Of a stretch of 64,000 bases of DNA, positions 8,535 through 17,275 are shown one piece after another. The notes under the pieces are model-generated. The model made no database searches, had not been told where the DNA came from, and saw nothing but the letters and a program-made list of their open reading frames with translations. Every line of letters begins with the position of its first letter. The stretch's first letter is position 1. Source of the stretch: JAJPHW01 sp963771505 (GTDB lineage Bacteria > Acidobacteriota > Terriglobia > Terriglobales > Acidobacteriaceae); the NCBI GenBank assembly GCA_963771505.1, contig CAVYTO010000001.1, positions 496,001 through 560,000 on the forward strand, in the 5' to 3' direction. The position numbers and the translations under genes were made by a program.

Positions 8535-9992
8535 ATGGCGACAACCTCCAATTTGCGGGCACGGCGGAACGCGGCGCAGTTGCACGCGCTCGCGGACCTG
8601 AAGAAGGACATTCGCTCGCAAGACACCAGTTATTGCCGCAAATATCTGCGTGAGTTCCAGAACTCGTATCGGTCGTATGAGAGCGTGCTTACTCGCCATG
8701 AGCTTGAAGCGGAAGTGCGCGGCGCGGACACAGTGCTGATCGGCGACTATCACGCGCTGGCAGCGTCGCAGCGTTTCGCGGCGCAGTTGTTCGAATCCAC
8801 GGCGCTGGAAAGTCATCGCCCTGCAGTGCTGGCGGCGGAAACGATTTTCACGCGCGATCAGTCGATCGTGGATGAGTGGTGGCGTCGAGAAATCGGCCAC
8901 GCCGAGTTGAAAGAACGGATCCGCTTCGATCTCGATTGGGGCTATGAGTGGGAACCGTTTCTCGAGTTGCTCACGACCGTGCGCGAGCACGGCGATGCGA
9001 TCTACGGGGTGGACTGCGCGCCGCGAGAAGACCTGCGCAAGATCGGGGCGCGTGATCGGCACGCGGCCTACAAGATTAAAGAGATTCGGACGAAGCATCC
9101 GCGAGCGAGCATCATGGTTTTGTTCGGCGAGTCGCACCTCGCGCCGGGGCATTTGCCGCATCAAGTGCGCACGCTCTTGCCGGAAGAAAATATCCTGACT
9201 GTGCTGCAAAATGTGGACGCGCTTTACTGGCGGGCCGCCGGCGAAAAACAGGAAAGAGTGGAGGCGGTGCGGGTTTCGGACGATGTGGTTTGCGCCTTCA
9301 ATTCGACGCCGCTGGAAAAATACGAGAGCTACCGCCTGCACCTGAGCCGATGGGGACGCGATGAAGACAGTCCCGAGCTAACGCCGACGATCCACAACCT
9401 GATTGACAGCCTGGTGCGATTTTTGGGCATCAACCGTTATTCGCCGCACAACACGACGCAGCCAAAATTCCTGGTCGACATGATGCCGGAAGTTTGCGGC
9501 GGCCAGTCCGACGAACGATTAAGCCGCTTGCTCGAAAGCAGGGGTGCGAGCGCACTGGAAGTCAGCGAAATTATCCATCAAGTGAACGAGCGCGGATGCA
9601 TTTATCTGCGGTCAGCCAACGCCGTTTACGTGCGAAACTTTCGCATGGTGTATGCGGCGGAAGAAGCTGCGCGATTTCTCCACCACGCATGCCGCGGATT
9701 GCCCTATCGCAAACGCAATCACGGTGCTGCCAGCGAACGCGCGATCGTCCTCGAAGATGCGCTCGCTTATTTTGGTTCGCGCGTACTCTATCCGGCGCGG
9801 AACGGAGATGAATCGGGCGAGCGAGAAAAACCGCGGGCCGGGTATCAACTAGGCCACGCGATCTACGACGCCTACGTGCGGGGAAAGGTTAGTCAGAGCG
9901 CGCTGCGGCGAATGTTTCTCGCGCACATCGAAAATTCCAGCCAGGCCGACGGTCTGTGGCGCGAAATGCGGCACAAGTTTCTGGGCCTCTAG
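8535..9992 (+). CDS. ChaN-like (haem-binding/DUF399 family) protein, long cytoplasmic form
   Basis: The 485-residue protein has a ChaN-type domain at about residues 55-280: VLIGDYHALAASQRFAAQ near its start, then LAAETIFTRDQ and IMVLFGESHLAPGHLP (the conserved GESH). Classical ChaN proteins are iron-regulated lipoproteins of about 280 residues that bind stacked haem. This one has neither signal peptide nor lipobox and carries an extra C-terminal half of about 200 residues of unknown fold. Function is therefore uncertain: haem or metal handling, or a related hydrolase-like role. The ATG at 8535 gives the start. It stands alone between ubiX (divergent) and the HEAT gene (convergent). Confidence 0.75.
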   Translation: MATTSNLRARRNAAQLHALADLKKDIRSQDTSYCRKYLREFQNSYRSYESVLTRHELEAEVRGADTVLIGDYHALAASQRFAAQLFESTALESHRPAVLAAETIFTRDQSIVDEWWRREIGHAELKERIRFDLDWGYEWEPFLELLTTVREHGDAIYGVDCAPREDLRKIGARDRHAAYKIKEIRTKHPRASIMVLFGESHLAPGHLPHQVRTLLPEENILTVLQNVDALYWRAAGEKQERVEAVRVSDDVVCAFNSTPLEKYESYRLHLSRWGRDEDSPELTPTIHNLIDSLVRFLGINRYSPHNTTQPKFLVDMMPEVCGGQSDERLSRLLESRGASALEVSEIIHQVNERGCIYLRSANAVYVRNFRMVYAAEEAARFLHHACRGLPYRKRNHGAASERAIVLEDALAYFGSRVLYPARNGDESGEREKPRAGYQLGHAIYDAYVRGKVSQSALRRMFLAHIENSSQADGLWREMRHKFLGL

Positions 9993-10015
9993 CGAAGGCC
10001 CGGCTCATCCTAAAA

Positions 10016-10031
10016 ATTGTCCGCGGACAAT
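10016..10031. repeat. Perfect 16-bp palindrome downstream of the ChaN-like gene
   Basis: ATTGTCCGCGGACAAT is self-complementary over its whole length and lies 24 nt after the ChaN-like stop in a convergent intergenic region. No T-run follows, so it is not a canonical terminator. It may be a protein-binding site or chance. Confidence 0.5.
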
Positions 10032-10204
10032 CAGCGGAGCGGATTCGAATTGTTAATCTAAGTAAAATTACGCGGCAGGAGATCCTTCTCTTCGCCCGAA
10101 GAACAGCTCCGTCAGGATAATGCCCGTCGAGTAGGGTGAGCGGTTCCCGCTAGGCGCTGGTTTTGCGGCTTCCGCAATCGGTTGTTTTTCTTGCTTCGAC
10201 AAAT

Positions 10205-11215
10205 TCAATGCCTTGGCGCAACTGGTTTGGGCGGCTTGGCTTTGGTTCGCTTTGCGGAGCGGTCGGGCTTTGGCCTTTTGGCGAGGTCGTCCAGATGAAG
10301 GATCGCGGCGGCGGCGGTGTAGCGGACAGAGTCTTTGTCGTCGAACATGGCCAGCGCGATGCGGGGAATGAGGCGCGGCGATCCGCGATGGGCGATGGCA
10401 GTGAGTGCGGCGTTGCGCACAAGTTCGCTCTTGTCTGCGATGGCCGTTTGGACGAGCGCATCTTCGCTGATTGAGTCGGGATCGTGCGTCAGGGCGCGGG
10501 CGGCGGCGGCCCGCACAGGCGATCCGTCGTCTTTCTTAATGGCGCGATATGCGTCGTAGCCGATTCCAGCAAATGGAATGAAGCCGATGCCTTCCTGAAA
10601 GCCGAGCAGGGCCAACTGCTTCTTGTCTTTGAGCTGGTCGAGTTGCGAGGCGACGATGCCCTTGCCGCCCTTCATGTCTCCGGTGAGCACGGCGTAGAAG
10701 ATGCGGTAGGCGGCGGGATCCTGAAACTTGAGCAGCGCGTTTCCGGCGGCGATGATCACCGACGGCTCTTTGTCAGTCAGCACTTTGCGCAGCGCGGGGA
10801 TGGTGGACCGGTCGTGCAATTCGCCGAGCGCGCTGCATGCGGCGGACCTGACTTCCGGCTTCTCGTCGTCAAGTGCATGGATGGAAAGGTCAAGCGCACG
10901 CTGTTCACCTTCAAGCAGAGAAAGAACTCGGACCGCAGTTGACCGTTTGGTGGCGCTGCTTTCCGCGAGGCCTTCGTTGAGCAATTTCCATGCGCGTTCT
11001 GGGGGAGTGAGCTTGGCGTCGTCAGCCGGGGTTGGATATGTGGGTGTCGGCGCGGGAGATGTGGGAGCCGGGGGCTGGGCTTCTTGCGGGGGCGCCGTCG
11101 CTGGCTCCGAGGCGGGCGCTTGCGGGTCGGGCCTGGGACTGCTTTCGGTTTGCGCGACCGCCCCTAATGCGTAGAGCAGCGACAACGCAGCGGCCAGAAT
11201 CCAACGATTTGGCAT
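10205..11215 (-). CDS. Secreted HEAT-repeat protein
   Basis: The product is 336 residues from the ATG at 11215, chosen because GAAGGAG lies 4 nt upstream; a longer frame starting at 11257 has no such site. A signal peptide (ILAAALSLLYALGAVA) is followed by a long Pro/Ala-rich linker (about residues 25-65). HEAT/PBS-lyase-type repeats fill the rest, for example KPEVRSAACSALGELHD, EPSVIIAAGNALLKFQD and SELVRNAALTAIAHRG. A basic Lys/Pro tail closes the protein. HEAT arrays mediate protein contacts; no catalytic motif is present. It is transcribed in the same direction as purB, 67 nt downstream of it relative to transcription. Confidence 0.82.
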   Translation of the reverse strand: MPNRWILAAALSLLYALGAVAQTESSPRPDPQAPASEPATAPPQEAQPPAPTSPAPTPTYPTPADDAKLTPPERAWKLLNEGLAESSATKRSTAVRVLSLLEGEQRALDLSIHALDDEKPEVRSAACSALGELHDRSTIPALRKVLTDKEPSVIIAAGNALLKFQDPAAYRIFYAVLTGDMKGGKGIVASQLDQLKDKKQLALLGFQEGIGFIPFAGIGYDAYRAIKKDDGSPVRAAAARALTHDPDSISEDALVQTAIADKSELVRNAALTAIAHRGSPRLIPRIALAMFDDKDSVRYTAAAAILHLDDLAKRPKPDRSAKRTKAKPPKPVAPRH

Positions 11216-11281
11216 CGGGCTCCTTCTCACTCGACCACGGACGATTTTTTGGGACACGTTCTTCCTAGGAACGACGATCGT

Positions 11282-12640
11282 TCAGTGCTTTTTTCGTTTA
11301 GCGCTCTTGGCGTCCGACTTTTTGCGCACAGGCGCGGAACGTTTGGACGGACCGAAGACCCGGGCAAAAATCTTGTCGATGTTCCGCAATTGCCGCTTCA
11401 GGTCAAAGGCACGATCAAGTTGTGGGGGCGGCACGCGACGAGTGATTGATTCGTCCCCACGAATGAGATCGCGGAAGTTACGGCCTTCCTTCCAGGCGCG
11501 CATGGCGTGGGTCTGGACGGCGCGATAGGCGTCTTCGCGCGACACGCCATTCTCGACCAGGTCAAGGAGGAGCTGGCCGCTGAAGATCAATCCGCCGGTG
11601 CTTTCGAGATTGGCGCGCATGCGTTCGGGATAAACGAACATGCTGTCGATGAGGTTAGCCGTCTTCTGCAAAAGATAATCCACGAGCGTGGTAGAGTCGG
11701 GGATGATGACGCGTTCTGCCGAAGAGTGCGAAATGTCGCGCTCATGCCATAGGGCGACATTTTCCAGTCCGGCCTGGGCGTTGGAGCGGACGACGCGGGC
11801 GAGCCCGCTGATCTGCTCACTGGTGACAGGATTGCGTTTGTGCGGCATGGCGGAAGAACCTTTTTGCTTCTCGCTGAAAAACTCTTCCACTTCGCGAACT
11901 TCGGTGCGCTGAAGGTGGCGGATTTCGGTGGCAATCTTGTCGAGCGTTGAGGCAATGACGGCGAGCGTTCCGAGATAGTGCGCATGCCGGTCGCGCTGGA
12001 TGACCTGGGAAGAAACGGCGGCAGCTTTCAGGCCGAGGCGCGCGCACATTTTTTCTTCCAACTCGGGGCTGAGGTGGGCGAAGGTACCGACGGCGCCGGA
12101 AAACTTCCCTACACGCAGGTCTTCAGCGGCGAAAGCGAAACGGGCGATGTCGCGGCGGACTTCTGAATACCAGTTAGCGAGCTTGAATCCGAACGTGATG
12201 GGCTCAGCATGAACGCCGTGTGTGCGTCCGATCATGGGCGTGTCTTTGAATTCCCAGGCGCGGCGTTCGAGCGAATCGGAAAGGCGAAGCAGGCCGCCAG
12301 TGATGATCTGCGAAGCTTCCTGAATCAGCAGCGCCTGAGCGGTGTCGACGACGTCGTTGGAAGTGAGTCCGTAGTGGAACCAGCGGGCGGCGGGGCCGAC
12401 AATTTCTGCGACCGAAGTGGTGAACGCTATCACATCGTGCCGGACTTCGGCCTCGATTTCATGAATACGATCGAGATTGAAGTCGGCCTGCTGTTTGAGC
12501 GTTCGCGCTGCGTTCTTGGGGACCATGCCCGCATCGGCCAGGGTTTCGGTGGCGGCCAGTTCGACGTTCAGCCATTTGCGGAAGCGATTGTCTTCGCTCC
12601 AAATTTTGCCCATCTCGGGCCGGGTATAACGCGAAATCAA
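11282..12640 (-). CDS. purB: Adenylosuccinate lyase
   Basis: PurB catalyses two fumarate-releasing steps of purine synthesis: SAICAR to AICAR and adenylosuccinate to AMP. The 452-residue protein shows MISRYTRPEM at the start, GRTHGVHAEPITFG (catalytic His region), QRDRHAHYLG and the fumarase-superfamily signature GSSAMPHKRNPV. The start is TTG at 12640, with GAGG 7 nt upstream, matching the conserved N terminus. The last 25 residues form a Lys/Arg-rich tail (SDAKSAKRKKH) not needed for catalysis. Transcription may continue into the HEAT gene. Confidence 0.97.
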   Translation of the reverse strand: MISRYTRPEMGKIWSEDNRFRKWLNVELAATETLADAGMVPKNAARTLKQQADFNLDRIHEIEAEVRHDVIAFTTSVAEIVGPAARWFHYGLTSNDVVDTAQALLIQEASQIITGGLLRLSDSLERRAWEFKDTPMIGRTHGVHAEPITFGFKLANWYSEVRRDIARFAFAAEDLRVGKFSGAVGTFAHLSPELEEKMCARLGLKAAAVSSQVIQRDRHAHYLGTLAVIASTLDKIATEIRHLQRTEVREVEEFFSEKQKGSSAMPHKRNPVTSEQISGLARVVRSNAQAGLENVALWHERDISHSSAERVIIPDSTTLVDYLLQKTANLIDSMFVYPERMRANLESTGGLIFSGQLLLDLVENGVSREDAYRAVQTHAMRAWKEGRNFRDLIRGDESITRRVPPPQLDRAFDLKRQLRNIDKIFARVFGPSKRSAPVRKKSDAKSAKRKKH

Positions 12641-12739
12641 GGTTGACCTCGTTCTGCGGATGAAGTGGACTAGGGATTTTAAATGGTGCGAGGGAAAGTG
12701 GCTAGCGGGGTTCTTGAAGCGGGCTCGCGCGAAGGGCCG

Positions 12740-12830
12740 CTGGCTTAAGAGTTCCCTCGCCCCTCTGAAGAAAACGCGGGTCTTCGGGATGACGCCGTCA
12801 CAGCCTCAGGGATGACGCCAACTAGGGTAG
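12740..12830. repeat. Eroded dispersed intergenic repeat
   Basis: The stretch contains GGGATGACGCC twice (around 12788 and 12810) in a setting of CCTCGCCCCTCTGAAG-like sequence. Similar 'GGAATGACA/GGATGACAGGG' endings occur at 33.5-33.8 kb and 38.4 kb. It looks like the remains of a dispersed non-coding repeat. No gene is seen between 12641 and 12857. Confidence 0.35.
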
Positions 12831-12869
12831 CGGCAATTTTCATCTGATAATCTCTGGTTGTCCCCTTTC

Positions 12870-13802
12870 ATGCCTGATTCTTCGCAGCAGTCGCGGCTTT
12901 CTGTCATTGTCGCCTTCGGGCTGGTGTATTTCTTTTGGGGATCGACCTACCTCGCGATTGATATTGCGGTTGAGCATATTCCGCCGGCGCTGATGTGCGC
13001 TACGCGGTTTTTTATCGCGGGAACGGTGATGCTCGGTTTTTGCGCGGCGCAGGGCCGTCGCGTGATGTACGCGCCGATCCGGCTGGCACGCATGGCCGTG
13101 GTGGGAACACTGTTGCTGATGGGCGGAAACCTGACGCTATCGTATGCGGAAACGCACGTGGCATCCGGCCTGGCAGCGCTGGTTATAGCGACTACACCGC
13201 TGTGGTTCTTGATCTTGGACCAATGGCTGCTGGGCAAACAAAATTTATCGTCCCGAGGAAAGATGGGCCTGGTGCTGGGGTTGGCGGGGCTGATGGTCCT
13301 GCTGTGGCCGGATTTGACTTCGCATACTTCGTTTGGGCGAGTGCAGCTGTGGTCTTTGCTCAGCCTGCAAGGCGGATCGTTCTTGTGGGCGCTGGGTTCG
13401 GTGCTGGCAAAACGGTGGAAGTCGGCGGAAGTGGACCAATTTTCAGGAACCGCATGGCAAATGATTTTCGCCGGACTGGCAAATTTCGCGTGGGCGCTGG
13501 CGGTAGGCGACCTGGCGAAAGTCGTTTGGACTCCGCGAGGAATGGCGGCGACGGGATATTTGATAGTATGCGGATCGTGGATCGGCTACACAGCGTACAT
13601 CTGGCTGATTGCTCATGTGCCCACGTCGAAGGTGTCGACGTATGCGTATGTCAATCCAGTGGTCGCAGTGTTTTTGGGATGGCTCATTCTGCATGAGCGG
13701 GTCGACGGATACATTCTGGCGGGCAGCGCGATCGTCGTGGCATCGGTCGTTCTAGTGACCAGCGCGAAAGTTGAGGCGAAAACCGTTCCGGCGCGGGCTT
13801 AG
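12870..13802 (+). CDS. EamA/DMT-family permease
   Basis: An inner-membrane exporter of the drug/metabolite transporter superfamily (YedA/RhaT-like). The 310-residue protein has ten hydrophobic segments arranged as two EamA repeats: the first begins with LVYFFWGSTYLAIDIAVEHI, and the second includes ALGSVLAKRW and the closing VNPVVAVFLGWLILHERV, which is highly typical. The ATG at 12870 is taken as start; a TTG at 12858 is the alternative, and neither has a strong ribosome site. Substrate is unknown; relatives export amino acids or metabolites. Its stop overlaps the stop of the convergent ridA by 4 nt, so it may or may not belong functionally to that catabolic locus. Confidence 0.9.
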   Translation: MPDSSQQSRLSVIVAFGLVYFFWGSTYLAIDIAVEHIPPALMCATRFFIAGTVMLGFCAAQGRRVMYAPIRLARMAVVGTLLLMGGNLTLSYAETHVASGLAALVIATTPLWFLILDQWLLGKQNLSSRGKMGLVLGLAGLMVLLWPDLTSHTSFGRVQLWSLLSLQGGSFLWALGSVLAKRWKSAEVDQFSGTAWQMIFAGLANFAWALAVGDLAKVVWTPRGMAATGYLIVCGSWIGYTAYIWLIAHVPTSKVSTYAYVNPVVAVFLGWLILHERVDGYILAGSAIVVASVVLVTSAKVEAKTVPARA

Positions 13803-14191
13803 TCGGGGACGATTGCGGTAACTTCGATTTCGACGCGGGCTTGATCTTCGATCAGGGCGACGACTTGCACGGCTGTCATGGCGGGGTAGTGGCGTCCGAT
13901 AATTTCGCGGTAGATTGCGCCAATCTCGGGCAACGCTGAAACGTATTCTTTCTTGTCGACGACGTACCACGTCATGCGGGCGATATGCTCTGGACGGGCA
14001 TTGGCTTCGGCAAGAATTTCCACAATGTTCTTGAGTGCCTGGCGCACCTGGCCTGGGAAATCATTCCCGGGAAATTTTCCCTCGGCATTCCAGCCGATCG
14101 TCCCGCTGACGAACACGATGCGGCCCTTGTCGGACACTCCGTTGGCGTAGCCTTTGGGCCGGGGCCAGTGTGCGGGTTGCAGAATTTCCAT
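13799..14191 (-). CDS. RidA-family enamine/imine deaminase
   Basis: RidA proteins hydrolyse reactive enamines and imines. The 130-residue protein starts at ATG 14191 (MEILQPAHWPRPKGYANG) and has the RidA core: IVFVSGTIGWNAEGKF, VRQALKNIVEILAEA and RVEIEVTAIVPD, in which the Arg corresponds to the substrate-carboxylate Arg. It is the last gene of the nine-gene aromatic-CoA operon, 5 nt after the thioesterase stop. A deaminase makes sense in a pathway whose substrate carries an amino group, since ring reduction of hydroxylated 2-aminobenzoyl-CoA gives an enamine/imine. That role is inference. Confidence 0.9.
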   Translation of the reverse strand: MEILQPAHWPRPKGYANGVSDKGRIVFVSGTIGWNAEGKFPGNDFPGQVRQALKNIVEILAEANARPEHIARMTWYVVDKKEYVSALPEIGAIYREIIGRHYPAMTAVQVVALIEDQARVEIEVTAIVPD

Positions 14192-14196
14192 GGCAG

Positions 14197-14658
14197 TTAG
14201 CTTTCTGTTTTCGCGGCTTGAGCTGCCCCGCTCCGGAATTTTTCCATCTGCAGCTTGAGCTCGTTGGGAATCGGGATGGCACGATTGCGTCCGAGTTCCA
14301 TCAGGACGAGAACCGATTTCCCGCGAATGCGCTCTTTTCCGTCTGCGCCGCTGAGTTTGATTTCCAGCGCAAAAGAACTGCGCCCGATTTTGGTTACAGC
14401 GAGTTCGGCTTGCAGACGGTCTCCGAGAAAACTGGGAGCGAGAAAATCGACTTCGAGATGAACGGTGGGGATGCCCCATCCGCGCTGGGCGTGCATTTCG
14501 GAGAAGGAAAAATTCAGGCCAGCGGCGAACCAGTCCTCCACGAGATTGTTGAACATCACAAGATAGCGGGGATAGAACACCATGCGGGCGTAATCGCAGT
14601 CGGCGAAGCGAACGAGAATCTCGGAGCGGTAAGGCGCGGATGAAGATGCTGCGCTCAC
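14197..14658 (-). CDS. Hotdog-fold acyl-CoA thioesterase (4-hydroxybenzoyl-CoA type)
   Basis: The 153-residue protein has the 4HBT signature near the N terminus: RFADCDYARMVFYPRYLVMF, including the catalytic-type Asp. LEVDFLAPSFLGDRLQAELAV follows. Such enzymes hydrolyse aryl- or acyl-CoA thioesters to the free acid plus CoA. In this operon it probably releases CoA from an end product or a stalled intermediate. Its start overlaps the acyl-CoA dehydrogenase stop by 4 nt (ATGA), indicating translational coupling. Exact substrate is not readable from the sequence. Confidence 0.88.
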   Translation of the reverse strand: MSAASSSAPYRSEILVRFADCDYARMVFYPRYLVMFNNLVEDWFAAGLNFSFSEMHAQRGWGIPTVHLEVDFLAPSFLGDRLQAELAVTKIGRSSFALEIKLSGADGKERIRGKSVLVLMELGRNRAIPIPNELKLQMEKFRSGAAQAAKTES

Positions 14659-15845
14659 TTCGCCTCCGATTCCTGAAAGTCTCTGATGATCCCGCGGGCG
14701 ATGATCAGTTGCTGCACTTCGGTTGCGCCTTCGTAGATCCTGAGTGGGCGAATTTCGCGGTAGAGGCGCTCGACGGTCTGTCCGTGAACGACGCCCAGTC
14801 CGCCGAACATCTGCACGGCCGCGTCGACGACTTTTTGCGCGATTTCGGTAGCGTACATTTTTGCCATTGCGGCTTCAACGGTAACGCGCTGGCCTTGATC
14901 GCGGAGCCACGCGGCGCGGTATGTCAGAAGCGAGGCGGCATCGATTTCGGTTGCCATTTCGGCTAGCCTGGCTTGGGTGATTTGAAATGCGGCGAGATCC
15001 TGACCGAACATTTTTCGGGATGTCGCACGGCCCAAGGATTCGTGAAGCGCGCGACGTGCAAATCCAAGAGCGGCGGCGGCAACCGATGTGCGGAAGACGT
15101 CGAGAGTGGACATGGCAATCTTGAAACCCATGCCTTCGTCGCCAATGCGCCGATCTGCCGGGATGCGGCAATCGTTGAACGATAAACGCGCAAGCGGGTG
15201 GGGCGCACTGACAGGAATTTTTTCCGCAACGGAAAGCCCGGACAAATCCGCACCGACGATGAATGCGGAAATGCCTTTTGCGCCGGAAGAATCTTTGTCG
15301 CGGGCGAAGACGATGAAGAAATCCGCGATGCCGCCGTTGGAGATCCAGGTTTTCTCGCCGTGCAGGACATACGAATCGCCGTCACGACGAACCTGGCATT
15401 CCATGGCGGCGACGTCGGACCCGGCGTTGGTCTCGGACAACGCAAACGCGGCGATGGCTTTTCCGTGAGCCACGGCGGGGAGGTATTTTGATTTTTGCGC
15501 AGGAGTACCGAACAGGCTGATCGCGCCTGAACCGAGGCCTTGCATGGCGAAGGCGAAGTCCGCGAGTCCGGCATGCCATGCGAAAGTTTCACGTAGAAGG
15601 CAGAAGGCGCGTGTATCGATTTCATCCGCGGCTGCGCCGTAAGTTTTTCCGGCAATGCCATAGCTGAGCCAGCCTGCGGAGCCGAACTGGCGAACGAGAG
15701 CGATGCAGGCCTGATCGACGTCCGGAGGGTCGCTGATGGAGGGGCCGCCAAGAGTTTTCTGCGCCCACGCGGCGGCATACGCAGCAAGGGTGCGGTGACG
15801 TTCTTCGAAGAATGGCCACTCGAAATGTTTGGCGGGAATGGGCAC
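14655..15845 (-). CDS. Acyl-CoA dehydrogenase
   Basis: An FAD-dependent alpha,beta-dehydrogenase of acyl-CoA thioesters, 396 residues, normal for the family. It shows the FAD/substrate motif FALSETNAGSDVAAMEC, EKTWISNGGIADFFIVFAR, QMFGGLGVVHGQTVERLYREIR and the closing LRIYEGATEVQQLIIARG, with the Glu in the usual catalytic position. It needs an ETF partner, not present in this window. It lies 3 nt after the enoyl-CoA hydratase stop and overlaps the thioesterase start, so it serves the beta-oxidation-like ring-degradation steps of this operon. Confidence 0.95.
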   Translation of the reverse strand: MPIPAKHFEWPFFEERHRTLAAYAAAWAQKTLGGPSISDPPDVDQACIALVRQFGSAGWLSYGIAGKTYGAAADEIDTRAFCLLRETFAWHAGLADFAFAMQGLGSGAISLFGTPAQKSKYLPAVAHGKAIAAFALSETNAGSDVAAMECQVRRDGDSYVLHGEKTWISNGGIADFFIVFARDKDSSGAKGISAFIVGADLSGLSVAEKIPVSAPHPLARLSFNDCRIPADRRIGDEGMGFKIAMSTLDVFRTSVAAAALGFARRALHESLGRATSRKMFGQDLAAFQITQARLAEMATEIDAASLLTYRAAWLRDQGQRVTVEAAMAKMYATEIAQKVVDAAVQMFGGLGVVHGQTVERLYREIRPLRIYEGATEVQQLIIARGIIRDFQESEAK

Positions 15846-15848
15846 CTT

Positions 15849-16703
15849 TCAGTTTCCTTCGAATTCCGGTTTTTGTTTCGCCGTGAACGCATGATAAGCA
15901 CGGTGAAAATCATTCGTCGCCATGCAAATTGCCTGGGCTTGAGCTTCGGCTTCGATCGCCTGGTCGACTGCCATATTCCATTCCTGCTGGAGCATTTTTT
16001 TGGTCATGGAGTGGGCAAAGGTTGGGCCGGACGCGAGGTCCCCGGCAAAAGACTGGGCCTCGGCGAGAACTGCATCGGGTGAGCAGATGCGGTTGAAGAA
16101 TCCCCAACGCTCGGCTTCTTCTCCTGACATGTTGCGGCCGGTGTAAAGCAATTCGGAAGCACGGCCCTGGCCGATCACGCGAGGCAGCAAGGCGCATGCA
16201 CCCATGTCGCATCCAGCGAGGCCGACGCGAGTGAAGAGGAAAGCGGTCTTGCTGCGCGCCGTGCCGAAACGAATGTCGGAAGCCAGGGCCAAGATTGCTC
16301 CCGCGCCGCAGCAGGTTCCGTCGATCGCGGCAATGATTGGTTGCGGACAGGCCCGCATGGCCTTCACCAAGTCGCCGGTCATGCGGGTGAAGGCGAGCAG
16401 TCCGGGCATGTCGAGTTTGGTGAGCGGGCCGATGATGTCGTGAACGTCGCCGCCCGAGCAGAAATTTTCTCCAGCGCCGGTAAGCATGACCGCCTTGATG
16501 TCTTCGGCTTGAGCGAACGAGCGGAAAAGATCACGGAGTTCAGCGTAGGAATCAAAGGTCAGCGGATTTCTGCGCTCAGGGCGATTGAGCGTAATTGTGG
16601 CCACGCCGCCTTTCGCCGCAAATAAAAAATGCTGCGCGCGATAATTTTCAAGCTGCGTGGAATTGCCAGGTAGTTGATGAGGAACGCCGGCCAGATGTCG
16701 CAC
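15849..16703 (-). CDS. Enoyl-CoA hydratase/isomerase family protein
   Basis: A crotonase-superfamily enzyme of 284 residues. The two oxyanion-hole regions are clear: AGENFCSGGDVHDI and DGTCCGAGAILALASDIRFG. PRVIGQGRASELLYTGR and the AERWGFFNRI segment complete the core. GTG at 16703 is the start: GGAGG lies 6 nt upstream and the GTG overlaps the marR stop (TAGTG). Members hydrate, isomerise or open rings of CoA thioesters; here it most likely acts after the dearomatising monooxygenase. The precise reaction is inference from context. Confidence 0.93.
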   Translation of the reverse strand: MRHLAGVPHQLPGNSTQLENYRAQHFLFAAKGGVATITLNRPERRNPLTFDSYAELRDLFRSFAQAEDIKAVMLTGAGENFCSGGDVHDIIGPLTKLDMPGLLAFTRMTGDLVKAMRACPQPIIAAIDGTCCGAGAILALASDIRFGTARSKTAFLFTRVGLAGCDMGACALLPRVIGQGRASELLYTGRNMSGEEAERWGFFNRICSPDAVLAEAQSFAGDLASGPTFAHSMTKKMLQQEWNMAVDQAIEAEAQAQAICMATNDFHRAYHAFTAKQKPEFEGN

Positions 16704-17275
16704 TAACGCCTCCTTCGTGACGCGCTGTGGGTAGAGGGTTCACGTCCGCCATCGAGATGGCATTTCAATTTTCCCAACAGTTGCAGCATGACCTGCTTTT
16801 CACCGCGTTCGAGGCCTTGCATGAGTTCGATGGTCCAGCGTTCGTTGTGGGCGGCCATTTCGCGGAAGCGCTTTATTCCGGCAGCAGTTAGTTTCAGCGT
16901 TAACGCGCGGCGGTCACTGGGGTCGAGCACGCGTGCCGCGAGATGTTCCTTTTCGAGCTGGTCGGCAATGCCGGTGATGTTTCCGCCGGAGACCATCAGT
17001 CGCTTCGAGAGTTCATTCATTCTCAACCCTTGAGGATGACGATCGAGCTGCGCCATCACGTCGAAACGCGGAAGCGTCGTGTTGAATTCGCGACGCAGGC
17101 GGACTCGAATCTGATTTTGAATCCGCATATTGCATGACAGCATTCGCAGCCAGAGTCTGAGAGCCAGATGATCGTTCCGGTTGGCGCGGGTTTCGAGGTC
17201 GAAACTCGCAGCGTCCGCGGGGTGGATTTGGCCGCCTGGATTTGCGCGCATCGTTGAGGTCGTAGCCACAATCAC
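16703..17275 (-). CDS. MarR-family transcriptional regulator
   Basis: A winged-helix repressor of about 190 residues. The helix-turn-helix lies at LSKRLMVSGGNITGIADQLE and the wing at DPSDRRALTLKLT. The GTG at 17275 overlapping the SDR stop is the likely start; an in-frame ATG 8 codons later is possible. MarR proteins usually respond to aromatic acids or their CoA esters and repress neighbouring catabolic genes. Being encoded inside the operon, it probably autoregulates it. Inverted repeats at the promoter at about 24.03-24.06 kb are candidate binding sites. Confidence 0.9.
   Translation of the reverse strand: MIVATTSTMRANPGGQIHPADAASFDLETRANRNDHLALRLWLRMLSCNMRIQNQIRVRLRREFNTTLPRFDVMAQLDRHPQGLRMNELSKRLMVSGGNITGIADQLEKEHLAARVLDPSDRRALTLKLTAAGIKRFREMAAHNERWTIELMQGLERGEKQVMLQLLGKLKCHLDGGREPSTHSASRRRR

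Noticed and set aside
10163..10190. Terminator TTGCGG-ctt-CCGCAA after the ChaN-like gene
   Set aside because: Only 6 bp with a 3-nt loop and an interrupted T-run 8 nt later; too weak to list as a feature.
13802..14479. Extension of the ridA frame to position 14479
   Set aside because: The added 96 residues are Arg/Ser-rich and lie inside the thioesterase gene; RidA proteins start at the equivalent of ATG 14191.
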